A stretch of 20,943 nucleotides of DNA. It comes from Apophysomyces variabilis. Its lineage: Eukaryota; Mucoromycota; Mucoromycetes; Mucorales; Mucoraceae. The stretch spans positions 287,723 through 308,665 of the forward strand of contig MZZL01000136.1 in assembly GCA_002749535.1 (NCBI GenBank). The letters are read 5' to 3'. The position numbers and the translations under genes are program-made. Below, in pieces: positions 1-10,127 of this stretch; position 1 is the first letter of the stretch, and each line of letters begins with the position of its first letter. The notes below the pieces were generated by a model. It saw only the letters and a list, made by a program, of their open reading frames with translations. It did no database searches and was not told the DNA's origin.

Positions 1-227
1 TTATTGCTTTAAACCATTTCTTTATATATTCTTTAATGCCTTCTCATATAATAAATGCAACTTAGGTTGACATTTACCAAATTATGTTTGCAATGATATG
101 AGATGTCGCTGATTAGCATTTGTTCTAATCATCTTGTTCCTACTAGATTACATTTTCAACCTGATTTATTAAAACTTAGTCTAAGCCTTCAAAAGGGGAC
201 CTCAATGGGCTCTAGATGAAACTTAGG
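1..227. other. AT-rich stretch without a recognisable feature
   Basis: No ORF of note, no RNA gene and no repeat was recognised here. It lies to the left of the GGCCCA-rich repeat and could be host intergenic DNA or older transposon debris. Confidence 0.5.
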
Positions 228-411
228 CCCATATAAAGTGGCCCAATGGGCCTTGGGCCATACCTTTGACCCAGATAAGATGGCCCAATGGGCCTTGGGT
301 CAATATATTGGCCCAGCCCAGTTATGGCCCGGCCCAGTTATAACCTGGCCCAAATTGACCCAACCCAAATTGGCCCAGCCCAGATTGGCCCAGCCCAGAT
401 TGGCCCAACCC
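228..411. repeat. GGCCCA-rich minisatellite
   Basis: GGCCCA/TGGGCC words are packed densely here. A 19-bp block, TGGCCCAATGGGCCTTGGG, occurs at 239-257 and again at 281-299 (42-bp period). A 15-bp unit, (A/G)-type AGATTGGCCCAGCCC, then repeats four times in tandem: 352-366, 367-381, 382-396 and 397-411. The array is GC-rich against an AT-rich background and stops where the decayed gypsy gag begins. Because 15 is a multiple of 3, the array is open in several frames; the short ORFs it creates are not evidence of a gene. Confidence 0.85.
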
Positions 412-660
412 ATTTCATGCCCTACATGTATCAATCTATCGACCCTGCGCTAATGGAACTTGATGCAATCGTTCCCCACAATGGTAACTGTTACCAGAAC
501 AATGCTCACTCAAGACCACAACAAGTTGTTGGACAAGACTGTTGAGTACCCAGAACTTGCTTCAATTGCAGCAACACCAGACATCTCACTTGCAACTGTG
601 CTTTACCACCTCTCCCTGATGATTTACGTTTTTGCCCTCAAGTTTCTGGTCAATCTAACC
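412..660 (+). pseudogene. Gypsy gag C-terminal remnant with CCHC zinc knuckle
   Basis: Only the nucleocapsid end of Gag is visible. A CX2CX4HX4C knuckle, with Cys at 558, Cys at 567, His at 582 and Cys at 597, follows a short stretch like the acidic linker of fungal Ty3/Gypsy Gag (PALMELDA, then RPQQVVGQD). The Gly residues usual between the second Cys and the His are replaced. A TGA at 543-545 lies just upstream of the knuckle in the same frame. The capsid domain and 5' LTR expected upstream are absent; the minisatellite takes their place, so the element is truncated or rearranged at its 5' side. The protease/RT frame that follows is shifted relative to this one, either as a gag-pol frame change or as decay. 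Confidence 0.65.
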
Positions 661-679
661 ATTTAAAAGGCTAGGCGCA

Positions 680-3260
680 TTGGGATTGAAGGGAGTTCTG
701 TTGCGCGAACGTCCATCCCTTCACACTGTGAATTTGAAAGACATTGAGGTGCCGTTGATCAATTTAACTGGAAAACAAGAGACGCACACAGACAACACAC
801 TACCTGGAACTATCCAAGATGACCTGCAACATATTGATAGACTAAATATAATAAAGAATACCGAATTGCCCCTATACTCTATGGTCTGTAATGGTCAATT
901 AGCAAACATGTTGTTGGATACTGGAGCCAGTACTTCATATATCTCTCCACAAATGTGTCAAGGCGTAATACACAAGAAAGTGCAAAAATGATCAGTAGAG
1001 ACAGCAGGAGGCCACACACTCGATATCAGTATTAAAGTAACCTTTGATCTTAAACTGGCCAGAGGATTCCATTAAACTTGGCAAGCATATGTCTTGGATA
1101 CAAAGTTCGACATCATCCTCGGCCAAGATTGGTTTAAGCATGTGGCCCCTACTCCAACAAACTGGGCAAACAGCACATGGAAACTAGTACAAGGCAACCT
1201 TTATTTTACATTGAACCCAATAACGCATCAAGACCAATCATTGGACGGCACACTTGCTCTAATATCTCACAGACAACTGAAATGAATGGAATGCAAAGGC
1301 CAAGTTGACGAGATCTTCGTGGCATATTATATTGATGACAAGAAATGTGACAATAATGGAAACTTCCATGAAATACAAGAAGAGTATTTGGACGTCTTCA
1401 AAGACACCTTACCTGGACTACCCCTAGACTGCAACATTGAACATGTAATAGACACTGGCGACGCACAACCCATTAACTGCCAACCATTCAAGATGAGCCC
1501 ACTCAAATTGGATGAACTAAGAAAACAGCTATGCAAACTCCTCGACCTTAAGTTGATCTGACCAAGCAATTCCCTATAGGATGCCTCTGTGCTTTTTATC
1601 TGCAAGAAGGATGGCTCGATGCATATGTGTATTGACTACCATGCCATCAATCAGGTTACTCAGTGCAACTCTTATCCACTACTACGAATCAATGAATGTC
1701 TCGAATAGTTGGGAAAGGCGAAGTACTTCTCAAGTATCAACCTTAAAAGTAGTTACTATCAAGTTAAGATTCATTCTGAGGATGTGCCCAAGACTGCTTT
1801 CAATACAAGATATGGTTTCTATGAATTCTTAGTACTTCCCTTTGGCCTCACAAATGCACCACCAACATTCCAACGGCTTATGAACTCTATTCTTGGCGAC
1901 TACCTGGACAAGTTCATACTCATGTACCTTGACAATATCCTTATATACAGCTGCTCCAAGGAGAAACATCACAAGCATGTCCAGATGGTTCTTGAATGAC
2001 TTTACAAAGCTCAACTGTATGCCAACCTAAAAAAATGTGAGTTCAACAAGCAATCCTTAGAGTTCCTGGGTTTCCAAATTAGCGCCAACAGTATCCTGCC
2101 TGCCAAGTCCAAGGTAGAAGTGATTCAAGAATGGCCACAACCAACAAACGTCCAAGAAATACATCAATTCATCAGCCTCAGTTCTCATTATCAGCGATTT
2201 ATCAAAGACTTTATGAGCATTGCAGCCCCATTGACCAACTTGACAAAAGGTACAGGTGTGAAAAGAAAACTGATTGTTTGGACCCCTGAATGCCAGTCTG
2301 CATTTAACAAAATCAAGTCTCGCATGATGGATGCCCCGGTTCTTCAGCCTCCAAACCCAGAATTGCCCTATGTCATTGAAACTGATGCTTCTGATTTTGG
2401 TATAGGAGCTGTCCTCCTCCAGCAAGGCCCTGACAGTAACTTACATCCTCTGGCGTTTGAATCGAAGAAGTTGTCCTTGATGGAACAGAACTATCTGGCT
2501 CAGGAACAAGAATTATTAGGTATCTTGCATGCACTATGTACATGGCGCTGCTTTATCGAAGGACGCCCATATATGGTATACATGGACCACCATCTGCTCA
2601 AGTATTTCTGGTCTCAGCAGAAACTAATGCCTTGCCTGACCTGATGGATTGCTGAATTAGAGCTGTATGATCCAACCATACTGTACAAACCCAGAAAGGA
2701 GAATCACATTTCTGATCTGCTCTCTTGATGGGATGGTCCTACTTGCACGCCAGCTGACTTATCTATGGAACCTGACCATCTGTATACTATTGCCAAAAAG
2801 GCAATTCAAGAATCTGACTAGCCACGCTTCTATGTCCAACCCGAGGAAAACTGGCCGCCATCCTACAAGGATCTTATGGCTCAGCATAAAAACATGTTCA
2901 TTGTTCACGATGGTAAGGTCTTCTGGAAAGTCAAGGCTGGTGATACTGTCAAAGAAATCCAATTCCTAACCTTTGCCCAATGTGCCGATACTGTACAACA
3001 TGTTCACTGTGGTTTTGGCCATCAAGGAGTTACTACCATTCACGACATTATCTGGAAATGATGGTGGTGGCCCAATATGAAAGACGATATCAAAACCTGG
3101 TTATCTGAATGCCCTGAATGTCAACTTGCCTTAAACACTGACTATAATGCGCATTGTTCACCCATGCACTTGACCAAAATTCTACCTCCATTTGCACAGT
3201 GGCACTTAGACTTTATTGGCGAACTTCCCATGATGAACCATGGTAACCAGTGGCTACTTG
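680..3260 (+). pseudogene. Ty3/Gypsy pol: protease, RT, RNase H and integrase N-terminus (decayed)
   Basis: One reading frame (680 onward) can be followed through many stops. Domains in order: aspartic protease (LLDTGAS at about 911-931, ILGQDWF at about 1115); reverse transcriptase at about 1440-2110 (KTAFNTRYG, LPFGLTNAP, FQRLMN); RNase H/tether at about 2110-2660 (IETDASDFG, YMDHHLLKY); integrase zinc-binding region at about 2990-3130 (HxxxH-like, then CPECQ, with WWWPNM); and the start of the catalytic core (LDFIGELP at about 3210). The RT box reads YLDN at 1925-1936 instead of YxDD, so the polymerase would be inactive. In-frame stops: 989, 1073, 1283, 1559, 1577, 1706, 1997, 2642, 2726, 2819 and 3059, mostly TGA. 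The frame ends at the Helitron junction and resumes at 9376. A dead Metaviridae-type retrotransposon; family assignment is firm from domain order and motifs. Confidence 0.93.
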
Positions 3261-3822
3261 TCACCCTTTCTCTATTAAAGAAATAACTTTTGGTTACTCA
3301 GCTACGCATTCCCATTGGCTCAATGAACAGCTTTTACGCATTGTGATTGATAGCTGGAAATTTAGTTGAGTTTTCCTGATTGAATGCTGGGATGCTGGGA
3401 TATTTTTTCTGCTCTCATCATTTGTGGATGGTACATTCTAAGTATACGGAGTTTTCACTATATGCTCCGCTATTGCCGAGAAAATCAGTCAATTATCGCA
3501 TGGGATAGAATATACAAAGCAAGGCCCAAAGGGCTAAACCAATGATTATCTTGGTCAAAGCAATTGATAGTGCCGGCACTTGATTCACTGCATCCTTGGG
3601 AGTCTGGGGTCTTCCTGGGCTATATAGAAATGAATACCTTGCTTATATGTTGATTTATCAAACTAAAAGCAAAGAAAGTGTAATTTTCAGATATGATTTG
3701 ATAAGCCTTGCAATCATCATATCAGTAGAAAAAAAATCTTTTAGTGTTCCTAAAAGCCACATTGTTATTGTTATCTTTTTTTTCCAATCTACTTTTTTAT
3801 ACACGTCTGCTTCTTATTTATC
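3261..3822 (+). other. Helitron 5' non-coding region
   Basis: This is the leader between the Helitron 5' end and the first ATG. It includes a short direct repeat of ATGCTGGG near 3384-3400, a TATATAGAA TATA-like box at 3621 about 200 bp before the ATG at 3823, and T-rich tracts near 3775-3800. A small ORF at about 3596-3832 has no recognisable product and is probably chance. Confidence 0.55.
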
Positions 3823-4757
3823 ATGCCTGTAAACCTTAATAATCACTCTGAAGGTGATTCAACAAGATATCCCTCTGTGGATAATGTCTCTTCTTCATCC
3901 TAACCAGCAAGTACAGTTCAATTTCGACCAATCTTGCCTAGACCTTCTTCAATATCTGTGCCTACTCATATGGACCAAATACAGTTTGTTAATCCTCATC
4001 AATATGGTCCTGTCTAGACTATAGTGCCTGTATTTCCTATGTATTGACCTCCCTCTATCGTTCCATATCTATTGTCTTTACCTCACAATGCCATTCTATA
4101 TCCATCGTTTATACCTCCTGGTGCCATTGTGTATCCATGCTGTTTGCCTCCCCCTGGCATTGTATATCCAGCACCTGTGCATCCTATGACTCCTCATATG
4201 CCATTATTGACACCCTTGCCAATGGTCTCTGTGGGTCCATCTCGACCTTCTGTGCATTCAATCGCACCATGCCCAACTGCCAATGTTCTGCCTGAGATCT
4301 CTTCCAGATCAGTCATGTATGGCATATCCGATATTTAATCTTCTATTCCAGATGCACGTACTAACAATGCTTACTATAGTCGACCAACTCTTTCAATGCA
4401 GCCTACCTCTTCAGATACCCCAGTATCAGTCAATACTGCACAACAACCAGCATTCAGCGTTAATGACGTGGCTGGAAGTAGTTCAACAGACGATGGCGTT
4501 CAAGACCTTGGCAGGATGACATACCAATGTCAATATTGCAAAGCTAAAGTGTGGATAGGTGAAAAGACTGAAGGTTCCTTAAGAAATCCATGCTTTAGTA
4601 TATGCTCTTAAAGGGTACCATCAAGATTGATCTCCCTCTTCCTCCTTCTACTGAATTGCTTGAATTGCTCACTGGGTAAGATACCTATTGCAAGGAGTTT
4701 CACACCAAGACCCGAGCTTATAATTCTGCCTTTGCTTTCACTTCCATAGACGTTCAG

Positions 4758-4814
4758 GTATGTCACTATTTTTATGCTATACCTCTCATAGTGTCATTTT
4801 ATGCCCGATTTTAG
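4758..4814 (+). other. Intron 1 of Helitron RepHel
   Basis: GTATGT..TTAG, 57 bp, phase 0. Splicing joins ..SIDVQ to LDEELAN.. in the family reading. Confidence 0.75.
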
Positions 4815-5951
4815 CTAGATGAGGAACTTGCTAATGCAACATCTGGAGCATATACCTTCCACATCCATAGAACCATACATCACAGCATTGCGCGTTCCAT
4901 TTTACCCTCATATGATAGACGTCCCAGATTCACGCAAATATATATATATGACTCAGATACCCAGCAACAATACCGTGCATCAATATTTGATGGCCTAGAT
5001 TCTACTATTCTGTCAGATTTGTAGACGATACTCCAGCGTGACAACCCGTTTGCTGCAATATACCATACCACCGGCCAAAGGCTTCAGCAGAACCCAGCTG
5101 ACAGTTTCTGCATTCGCATGAAATCTACACATCAACCTTCTCGCGGTCATCATGGTCAATATACCCAACCAACAGCAGCCGAGATTGCAGCAGTTATACC
5201 AAGTGGTGTTGTGGCAGATCAAATTGGTGCATACTGAGACATTGTCGTTATACCCAAGGCTGGTGGGCTCATACAAATTGACGAACAATACCCATTATAT
5301 AATCCATTACATTATGTCCTTCTTTTCTCACGTGGAGAACAAGGATGGAGCCCACCACTGCAGAATACCACTCGCTGCAGAAAACGGCACCATACACAGA
5401 GAGTGCAAGGTAGTGTGAAACACCTAATATTTTCTGTTCTCATTCAAAGTACCTTTGCTCTCTTAGATGATGAGCATGAACACAGCCATGGCAACAATGA
5501 GGTAGATATTGCCCATGCGACGCCAATGCTGCATTATGCCTATCTCTTGCAGGACCATGAAGACTCCTACCTAGTGTACTTTGGAAGGCTCCTCTATCAG
5601 TTTGCTGTTGATATGTGGGTCAAAGCCAAACAACATCGCCTGTGATACATCCATTACGATCAAGTGAAATTTTGCATGGCTATGTTGGATGGCTTGATGG
5701 ACAGCATAAATGGTGAAAGCTCGTAGAATCTTGGTAGCTATGTTATACTCCCTTCTACGTTCACAGGAGGTCCAAGGGATATGAACGCCCAATACTAAGA
5801 TTCAATGGCTATTGTAAGGTCACTGGGTGCACCAGACCTCTTCATTACATTTACCTGTAACCCTCAGTGGATTGAAGTTGCCTGCAAGCTGAAACCAGGC
5901 CAGACAGCGGCAGACCGGCCAGACCTTATGGCATGCGTATTCAAGCTCAAG

Positions 5952-6004
5952 GTAACATTGTACAGAAATTGCATGCTATACTTATATGATGTTTTCTTTC
6001 CCAG
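5952..6004 (+). other. Intron 2 of Helitron RepHel
   Basis: GTAACA..CCCAG, 53 bp, phase 0. It joins ..VFKLK to LYSLIKDLTENAVLG.., restoring the Rep reading across a frame change. Confidence 0.8.
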
Positions 6005-6876
6005 TTATATTCACTCATTAAGGATTTGACTGAAAACGCTGTTCTTGGCAAAGTGAAAGGGTACATCCAGGTAGTCGAATTCCAGAAAAGGGGGCTACCT
6101 TATGCTCATATCCTCTTGATCCTCAAGGATAAGGATAAGCCTAGAACTGTTACTGACTATAATACCATCGTATCAGCAGAGATACCCGATCCTGATAGAT
6201 ACCCTGCTGCTTACCAAACTGTAACGAAAATGATGATGCATGGTATATTACAAGAAACTCTTTTGATGACAATGTTCACTGACAGGTTTGGTTTAGGACC
6301 ATGCAGACTGCTGAACCCACGAGCACCATGTATGCAGAACGGCAAATGTACCAAAAGATACCCGAAAGAATTTACCACAGAAACTTCAAATACCATAGAT
6401 GGATACCCAATCTACAGGAGACAAAATGACGGCCGCATGTTTAAACGATCATCAAATGCCCCAGAGCTAGATAACCACTGGGTTGTTCCACATAATCTGT
6501 ACCTCTGTACAAAGTATAACGCTCACATCAATGTTGAGATCGCCACAAGCATCAGAGCTGTAAAGTACCTGTACAAGTACGTTTATAAAGGTCAGGACCA
6601 AGCAATGATCGCACTCTGCTGGGAACAACCATGCAATAATCAGCCAATCAATGAAATATCCTTATACCAAGACGCCCGATATGTCTCTGCCTCTGAAGCT
6701 TTTTGGAGGCTATACCATTTCCATCTTTTCAGACGATACCCTGCTGTTCAGCGACTTGCCCTCCATCTGGAAGAGAAATGAACCATCGTGTTCTGAGAAG
6801 GTGAGCCAGTAGAGGAGGTGCAAGAGCGCTTAGCCAGCCATATAACCACGTTGGATGCTTACTTTGAGCTCAACGT

Positions 6877-6945
6877 GTAAGTTGTTCACATCTCTAATTT
6901 AACATAAATTAACATTTACCATCTATTGTCCTATCATGCCTTCAG
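6877..6945 (+). other. Intron 3 of Helitron RepHel
   Basis: GTAAGT..TTCAG, 69 bp, phase 2. It joins ..AYFELNV to LDTNAHRFCYHEIP.., the normal Helitron continuation. The open frame at about 6936-7265 in another phase is a shadow of this exon. Confidence 0.82.
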
Positions 6946-8303
6946 TCTCGACACAAACGCTCACAGATTCTGTTACCACGAGATACCTCAGCATTATACC
7001 TGGAATAAGACCTCCTGGCAGTGGAAGAAGTGTTCGCGTTGCATGGATATGGTTGGTAGAGTGTATTTTGCACCCCCTTCTGACTCTGAACGCTTTGCTC
7101 TCTGAATTCTTCTTCACCATATACCCAAGAAAACGTCTTTCAGGGATATGTGCACTGTTGATGGCCAAGAATACCCTACCTTCCGCGCAGCAGCTGAAGC
7201 ACTTAGTTTGCTTAACAGTGACAATGAATATGACTGATGTCTTAGGGAGGCAATCTGTGTTGTGACATCTGGACACCGTCTGCTTCATCTATTCATCATC
7301 ATCTTGGTGTTTGGCGATCCCACCAATCCTGGGCAGCTATGGAGAAAGTATGCAGAAGATTTGTCCACACATTATCAGCAACAATACTGTAGACAGAACT
7401 TGATACCCGACATATCAGCATATATAAACGAGGCATTACAGTATATAAATCTTCTCCTCTCCCGCCATGGCCGTTGCCTTGCTGATTACCCTTCAATGCC
7501 GCTATTACCCTCATCCAGCTCTATATCCCTTCGCACATGCTTGCAAGATACCCTAATCATTGAACAGCTGGATCATAATATCACCAACCTATGACAACAA
7601 GTGGATGATAGCATGGCGAAATTTAATCCCGATCAAACTGCTGCTTTCCGCGCTATCATTGCTGCTGTTGAAAATGAGGATACCCCACAACGAATGTTCT
7701 TTTTGGAAGGTGCCGGAGGATGTGGAAAAACGTTCGTTTATAACACCCTTCTCGCCCATACCCATGCACAAGGAAAGATTGCTCTCACAGTCGCCTCCAT
7801 AGGTGTTGCTGCGTTGCTTCTGGATGGAGGTGTTACTGCACATTCCCGCTTTAAGATACCCATTGTCACTGGTGTCATGGAAGATAACCTTACCTGCAAT
7901 ATACCCATCAACAGTGCCCTTGCAAGGCTTATCCATAAAACCACGTTGATCGTTTGGGACGAAGCTCCCATGACTCACAGGTATTCTCTTGAAGTCGTTG
8001 ACCGCTCCCTTCATAATGTCATAGGGGCTTTGGATGCAAATTACAAATCTATACCTTTTGGAGGCAAAGTCGTTGTTTTTGGCAGTGACTTTCGTCAAGT
8101 CTTACCTGTGGTGAAGAGGGGCTCTGAAGCTGATCAGGTAAATGCCAGCATTATCTATTCTACCTTCTGGAGAAACGTCAAGGTGCTCTTATTGTCTATC
8201 AACATGAGACTCCAAAACCTGCAAGATAGCGATCTGCATGCTGAGCAGCAACGTTATTTTGCAGACTTTCTCCTTAAGGTTGGTGATGGTCAGCTCCCAG
8301 CAG

Positions 8304-8367
8304 GTAAGTGTCACTGCCAGTTGATCTTATGCTTATTGATTCACCTACCATTTTTCGTTTCTTCAAG
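8304..8367 (+). other. Intron 4 of Helitron RepHel
   Basis: GTAAGT..TCAAG, 64 bp, phase 1. It joins the helicase segment ..DGQLPA to the exon reading ..IEAIYHAAL and ..LTPKNEHVHKLND, as expected for the PIF1-like domain. Confidence 0.7.
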
Positions 8368-8667
8368 TCCACAATTCACAATATATCCTGCTCAACCCAC
8401 AGTGGTGTATACCAGGTACAAACGTACATAACCTCATTGAAGCAATATACCATGCAGCTCTCAATACCACCTCTTCTGCTGATACCAGCGCACTTACTGA
8501 TTGTGCCATCCTTACCCCTAAAAATGAACATGTCCACAAACTTAACGACATCATCATCACCAAGTTTCCTGGGAATGCCATAACTTACCACAGTGCTGAT
8601 TCAGTCCCTGACTCTGAGCAAACTGAAGACATTCCTGTAGACTTTCTAAATTCGTTATCATTTGCCG

Positions 8668-8718
8668 GTATATTTAATGCTCTGTCTGTCATTATGCTTT
8701 GCTAATTGTTGGTTTTAG
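8668..8718 (+). other. Intron 5 of Helitron RepHel
   Basis: GTATAT..TTTTAG, 51 bp, phase 1. It joins ..FLNSLSFA to ..LSPHCLSLKL, immediately before NLNPKAGLCNGTRLIV, matching the usual Helitron helicase order. Confidence 0.78.
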
Positions 8719-9185
8719 CTCTTTCTCCCCATTGCTTGAGCTTGAAGTTGAACATACCCGTTGTCCTCTTGAGAAACCTCAATCCAAAGGCTGGCCTATG
8801 CAATGGCACCCGATTGATAGTTCGAGCATTGCACCAACGTATCATTGAGGCTAATATTGCTACAGGGAGAAATGCAGGGACACATATATCTATACTCTGA
8901 ATTAAGCTTCTATATACTGACACTGACCTGCCATTTACCCTCACGAGGACCCAGTTTCCTATCAAACTGGCCTTTTGCATGACAATCAACAAGGCTCAAG
9001 GGCAGACGCTCAAGCATGTGGGAATATACCTCCCAGAATCTGTGTTTTCTCATGGTCAGTTGTATGTTGCTCTTTCGAGGGTGACAGACACTGCCAACTT
9101 GAGAATTATGTGTGAATGGAATGATACCCAGCAACCCATTACCAAAAACATTGTATATCATCAAGCATTACCAAACTATCTGTAA

Positions 9186-9375
9186 ATATCTATACTATGT
9201 ATATAGTCATATCATCTATTCTCTTCCTATCTCATTCAAGTACTTTCTTGATAATATTATATCTGTAAATTTTTTGTATTCACTATTACTTCTATATATT
9301 ATCTATAAACAAAACATATGAATTTTTTTATACCTTGGGGCTCTGCCCCCAAGAGTGCGAAGCATGACAAGTTAG
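9186..9375 (+). other. Helitron 3' terminal region with hairpin
   Basis: After the RepHel stop (9183-9185) comes about 150 bp of AT-rich DNA, then the GC-rich stem CTTGGGG/CCCCAAG (9334-9353, 6-nt loop) and the terminal ..GACAAGTTAG. Helitrons use a short hairpin close to the 3' end as a replication terminator; the spacing of 22 nt here is longer than the usual 10-12 nt. Confidence 0.75.
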
Positions 9376-9693
9376 TTGCTGTCAACTACAACACAAGTTA
9401 TCTGATAGCACGCGCCATCCCCGATGCCACAGGTGATGCCATTGCTCATTTCTTATATGAAGAAATTGTTACTCGTTTTGGTTGTCCTATAGAAGTTGTC
9501 ACTGATCGAGGAACAAATTTCATGTCCAAAGTTCTGAATAGTTACCTTGGCCGCCTCAAGCTCAAGCATAATCTTACTTTGACGTTTTATCCACGTTCAA
9601 ATGGCAAGTGTGAATGAACCAATGGAATACTCAAACAGATGTTGCACAAATACGTTCATGGCGAAATACATCAATGGGATGAGTATATCAACG
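9376..9693 (+). pseudogene. Gypsy integrase catalytic core, continuation after the Helitron
   Basis: This is the rest of the integrase interrupted at 3260. Translation begins VAVNYNTSYLIARAIPDATG and contains the second catalytic Asp (VVTDRGTNF, about 9495-9521) and the Glu of the DDE triad (SNGKCE, about 9597-9614). The first Asp is in LDFIGELP, left of the Helitron. A TGA at 9615-9617 follows the Glu, where relatives have Arg (ERTNG). The frame can be read on to INALQ at 9693, where the E1 transposon begins. No chromodomain, C-terminal domain or 3' LTR is visible beyond the E1 insertion. Confidence 0.9.
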
Positions 9694-9720
9694 CACTGCA
9701 GTAGAGTAGACGTTTTACCC
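9694..9720 (+). repeat. E1 left terminal inverted repeat
   Basis: It starts CACTGCAGT and ends GACGTTTTACCC, with 23 of 27 positions matching the reverse complement of 14819-14845. Its first bases overlap what could also be read as the gypsy codons for Ala-Leu-Gln. Confidence 0.75.
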
Positions 9721-10119
9721 ACATTTTACCCCTGGGTAATACATGATGTTTTACCCACTTTCCCATGGGGGGAGCAATCTTTAATATTGTTCAGTCTCTC
9801 CTTTCCCAAAAGAGAAAAACTAGCAAATGTAAAAATATAAGCAGTATGACAGTGTATGTGTAATTCTCAGGAACTGCGTCAATATTTATATCACGCGCTT
9901 TTAACATGGTTTTTTTCTTTTTTATGGAGTTATTCGCATTTTCTTTTTATTATCCTTTTTTTTCACAAACTTTTTCCTCTGCTTTTTTTCACTTTATAGC
10001 GTTTTCAGTACTTCTTCATCAGCAAACTCACTTTCACAATGTTGATGATATATCATCTTAATGACATACATCCTTGACCTGAAAGCATGTTCTTTACTGG
10101 TAAGCTTTTATCTTCATTT

Positions 10120-10127
10120 GACAGCAC
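10120..10127 (+). repeat. hAT target site duplication, left copy
   Basis: GACAGCAC, identical to 13968-13975; 8 bp is the length characteristic of hAT elements. Confidence 0.93.

Larger units (their letters stand above)
3823..9185 (+). pseudogene. Helitron RepHel (rolling-circle Rep plus PIF1-type helicase), six exons, decayed
   Basis: Helitrons move with a HUH/Y2 replication initiator fused to a PIF1-family 5'-3' helicase; both are seen. Reconstructed exons: 3823-4757, 4815-5951, 6005-6876, 6946-8303, 8368-8667, 8719-9185. With one lost base near 4606 they sum to 1,690 codons, a normal RepHel length. Order: Pro/Tyr-rich N-terminus (to about 4500); CxxC region (YQCQYCKAKVW, about 4524); Helitron_like_N (about 4960-5940, FITFTCNPQW); Rep (QKRGLPYAH, KYLYKYVYKG); helicase (GAGGCGKT about 7713, WDEAPM about 7957, DFRQVLPV about 8087, TINKAQGQTL about 8981). 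The first His of HxH is Tyr (TAT at 6101-6103); both candidate catalytic Tyr remain. In-frame stops: 3901, 4015, 4045, 4336, 4677, 5022, 5235, 5643, 5724, 5796, 6779, 6794, 7103, 7235, 7592, 8898. Identity is certain; the copy cannot make a full protein. Confidence 0.93.
3261..9375 (+). mobile_element. Helitron inserted in gypsy integrase
   Basis: A 6,115-bp element encodes a Rep-helicase and splits the integrase reading frame. The left gypsy flank ends ..TGGCTACTTG and the right flank resumes TTGCTGTCAAC; joined, they read straight through in integrase frame (WLLVAVN). The left end begins TC, as in canonical Helitrons. The right end reads ..GTTAG before a host T, near the family's CTRR|T rule but with TTAG instead of CTAG. 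A 7-bp stem hairpin (CTTGGGG 9334-9340, CCCCAAG 9347-9353) sits 22 nt before the end. The exact boundary can slide by a few bases (alternatives within 3257-3262 and 9371-9376) because all choices preserve Leu-Val. CTTGTCA at 3257-3263 is inverted at 9365-9371. No target duplication is expected or seen. Confidence 0.88.

Noticed and set aside
2057..2425. Minus-strand 122-codon ORF
   Set aside because: It is the antisense of the gypsy RT/RNase H region, which has clear motifs on the plus strand.
5410..5449. A further Helitron intron (GTAGTG..CAAAG)
   Set aside because: Removing it (40 bp) breaks the frame, while reading through keeps the downstream frame; not needed.
6936..7265. Plus-strand 109-codon ORF
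   Set aside because: It is a shifted frame over Helitron exon 4; the frame beginning LDTNAHRFCYHEIP after the intron at 6945 carries the family signature.
680..9185. TGA read as a sense codon (alternative genetic code)
   Set aside because: TGA occurs mainly where families have Arg, not Trp, and TAA/TAG stops are also present. The pogo frame uses TGG for Trp and has no necessary TGA. Decay explains it better.
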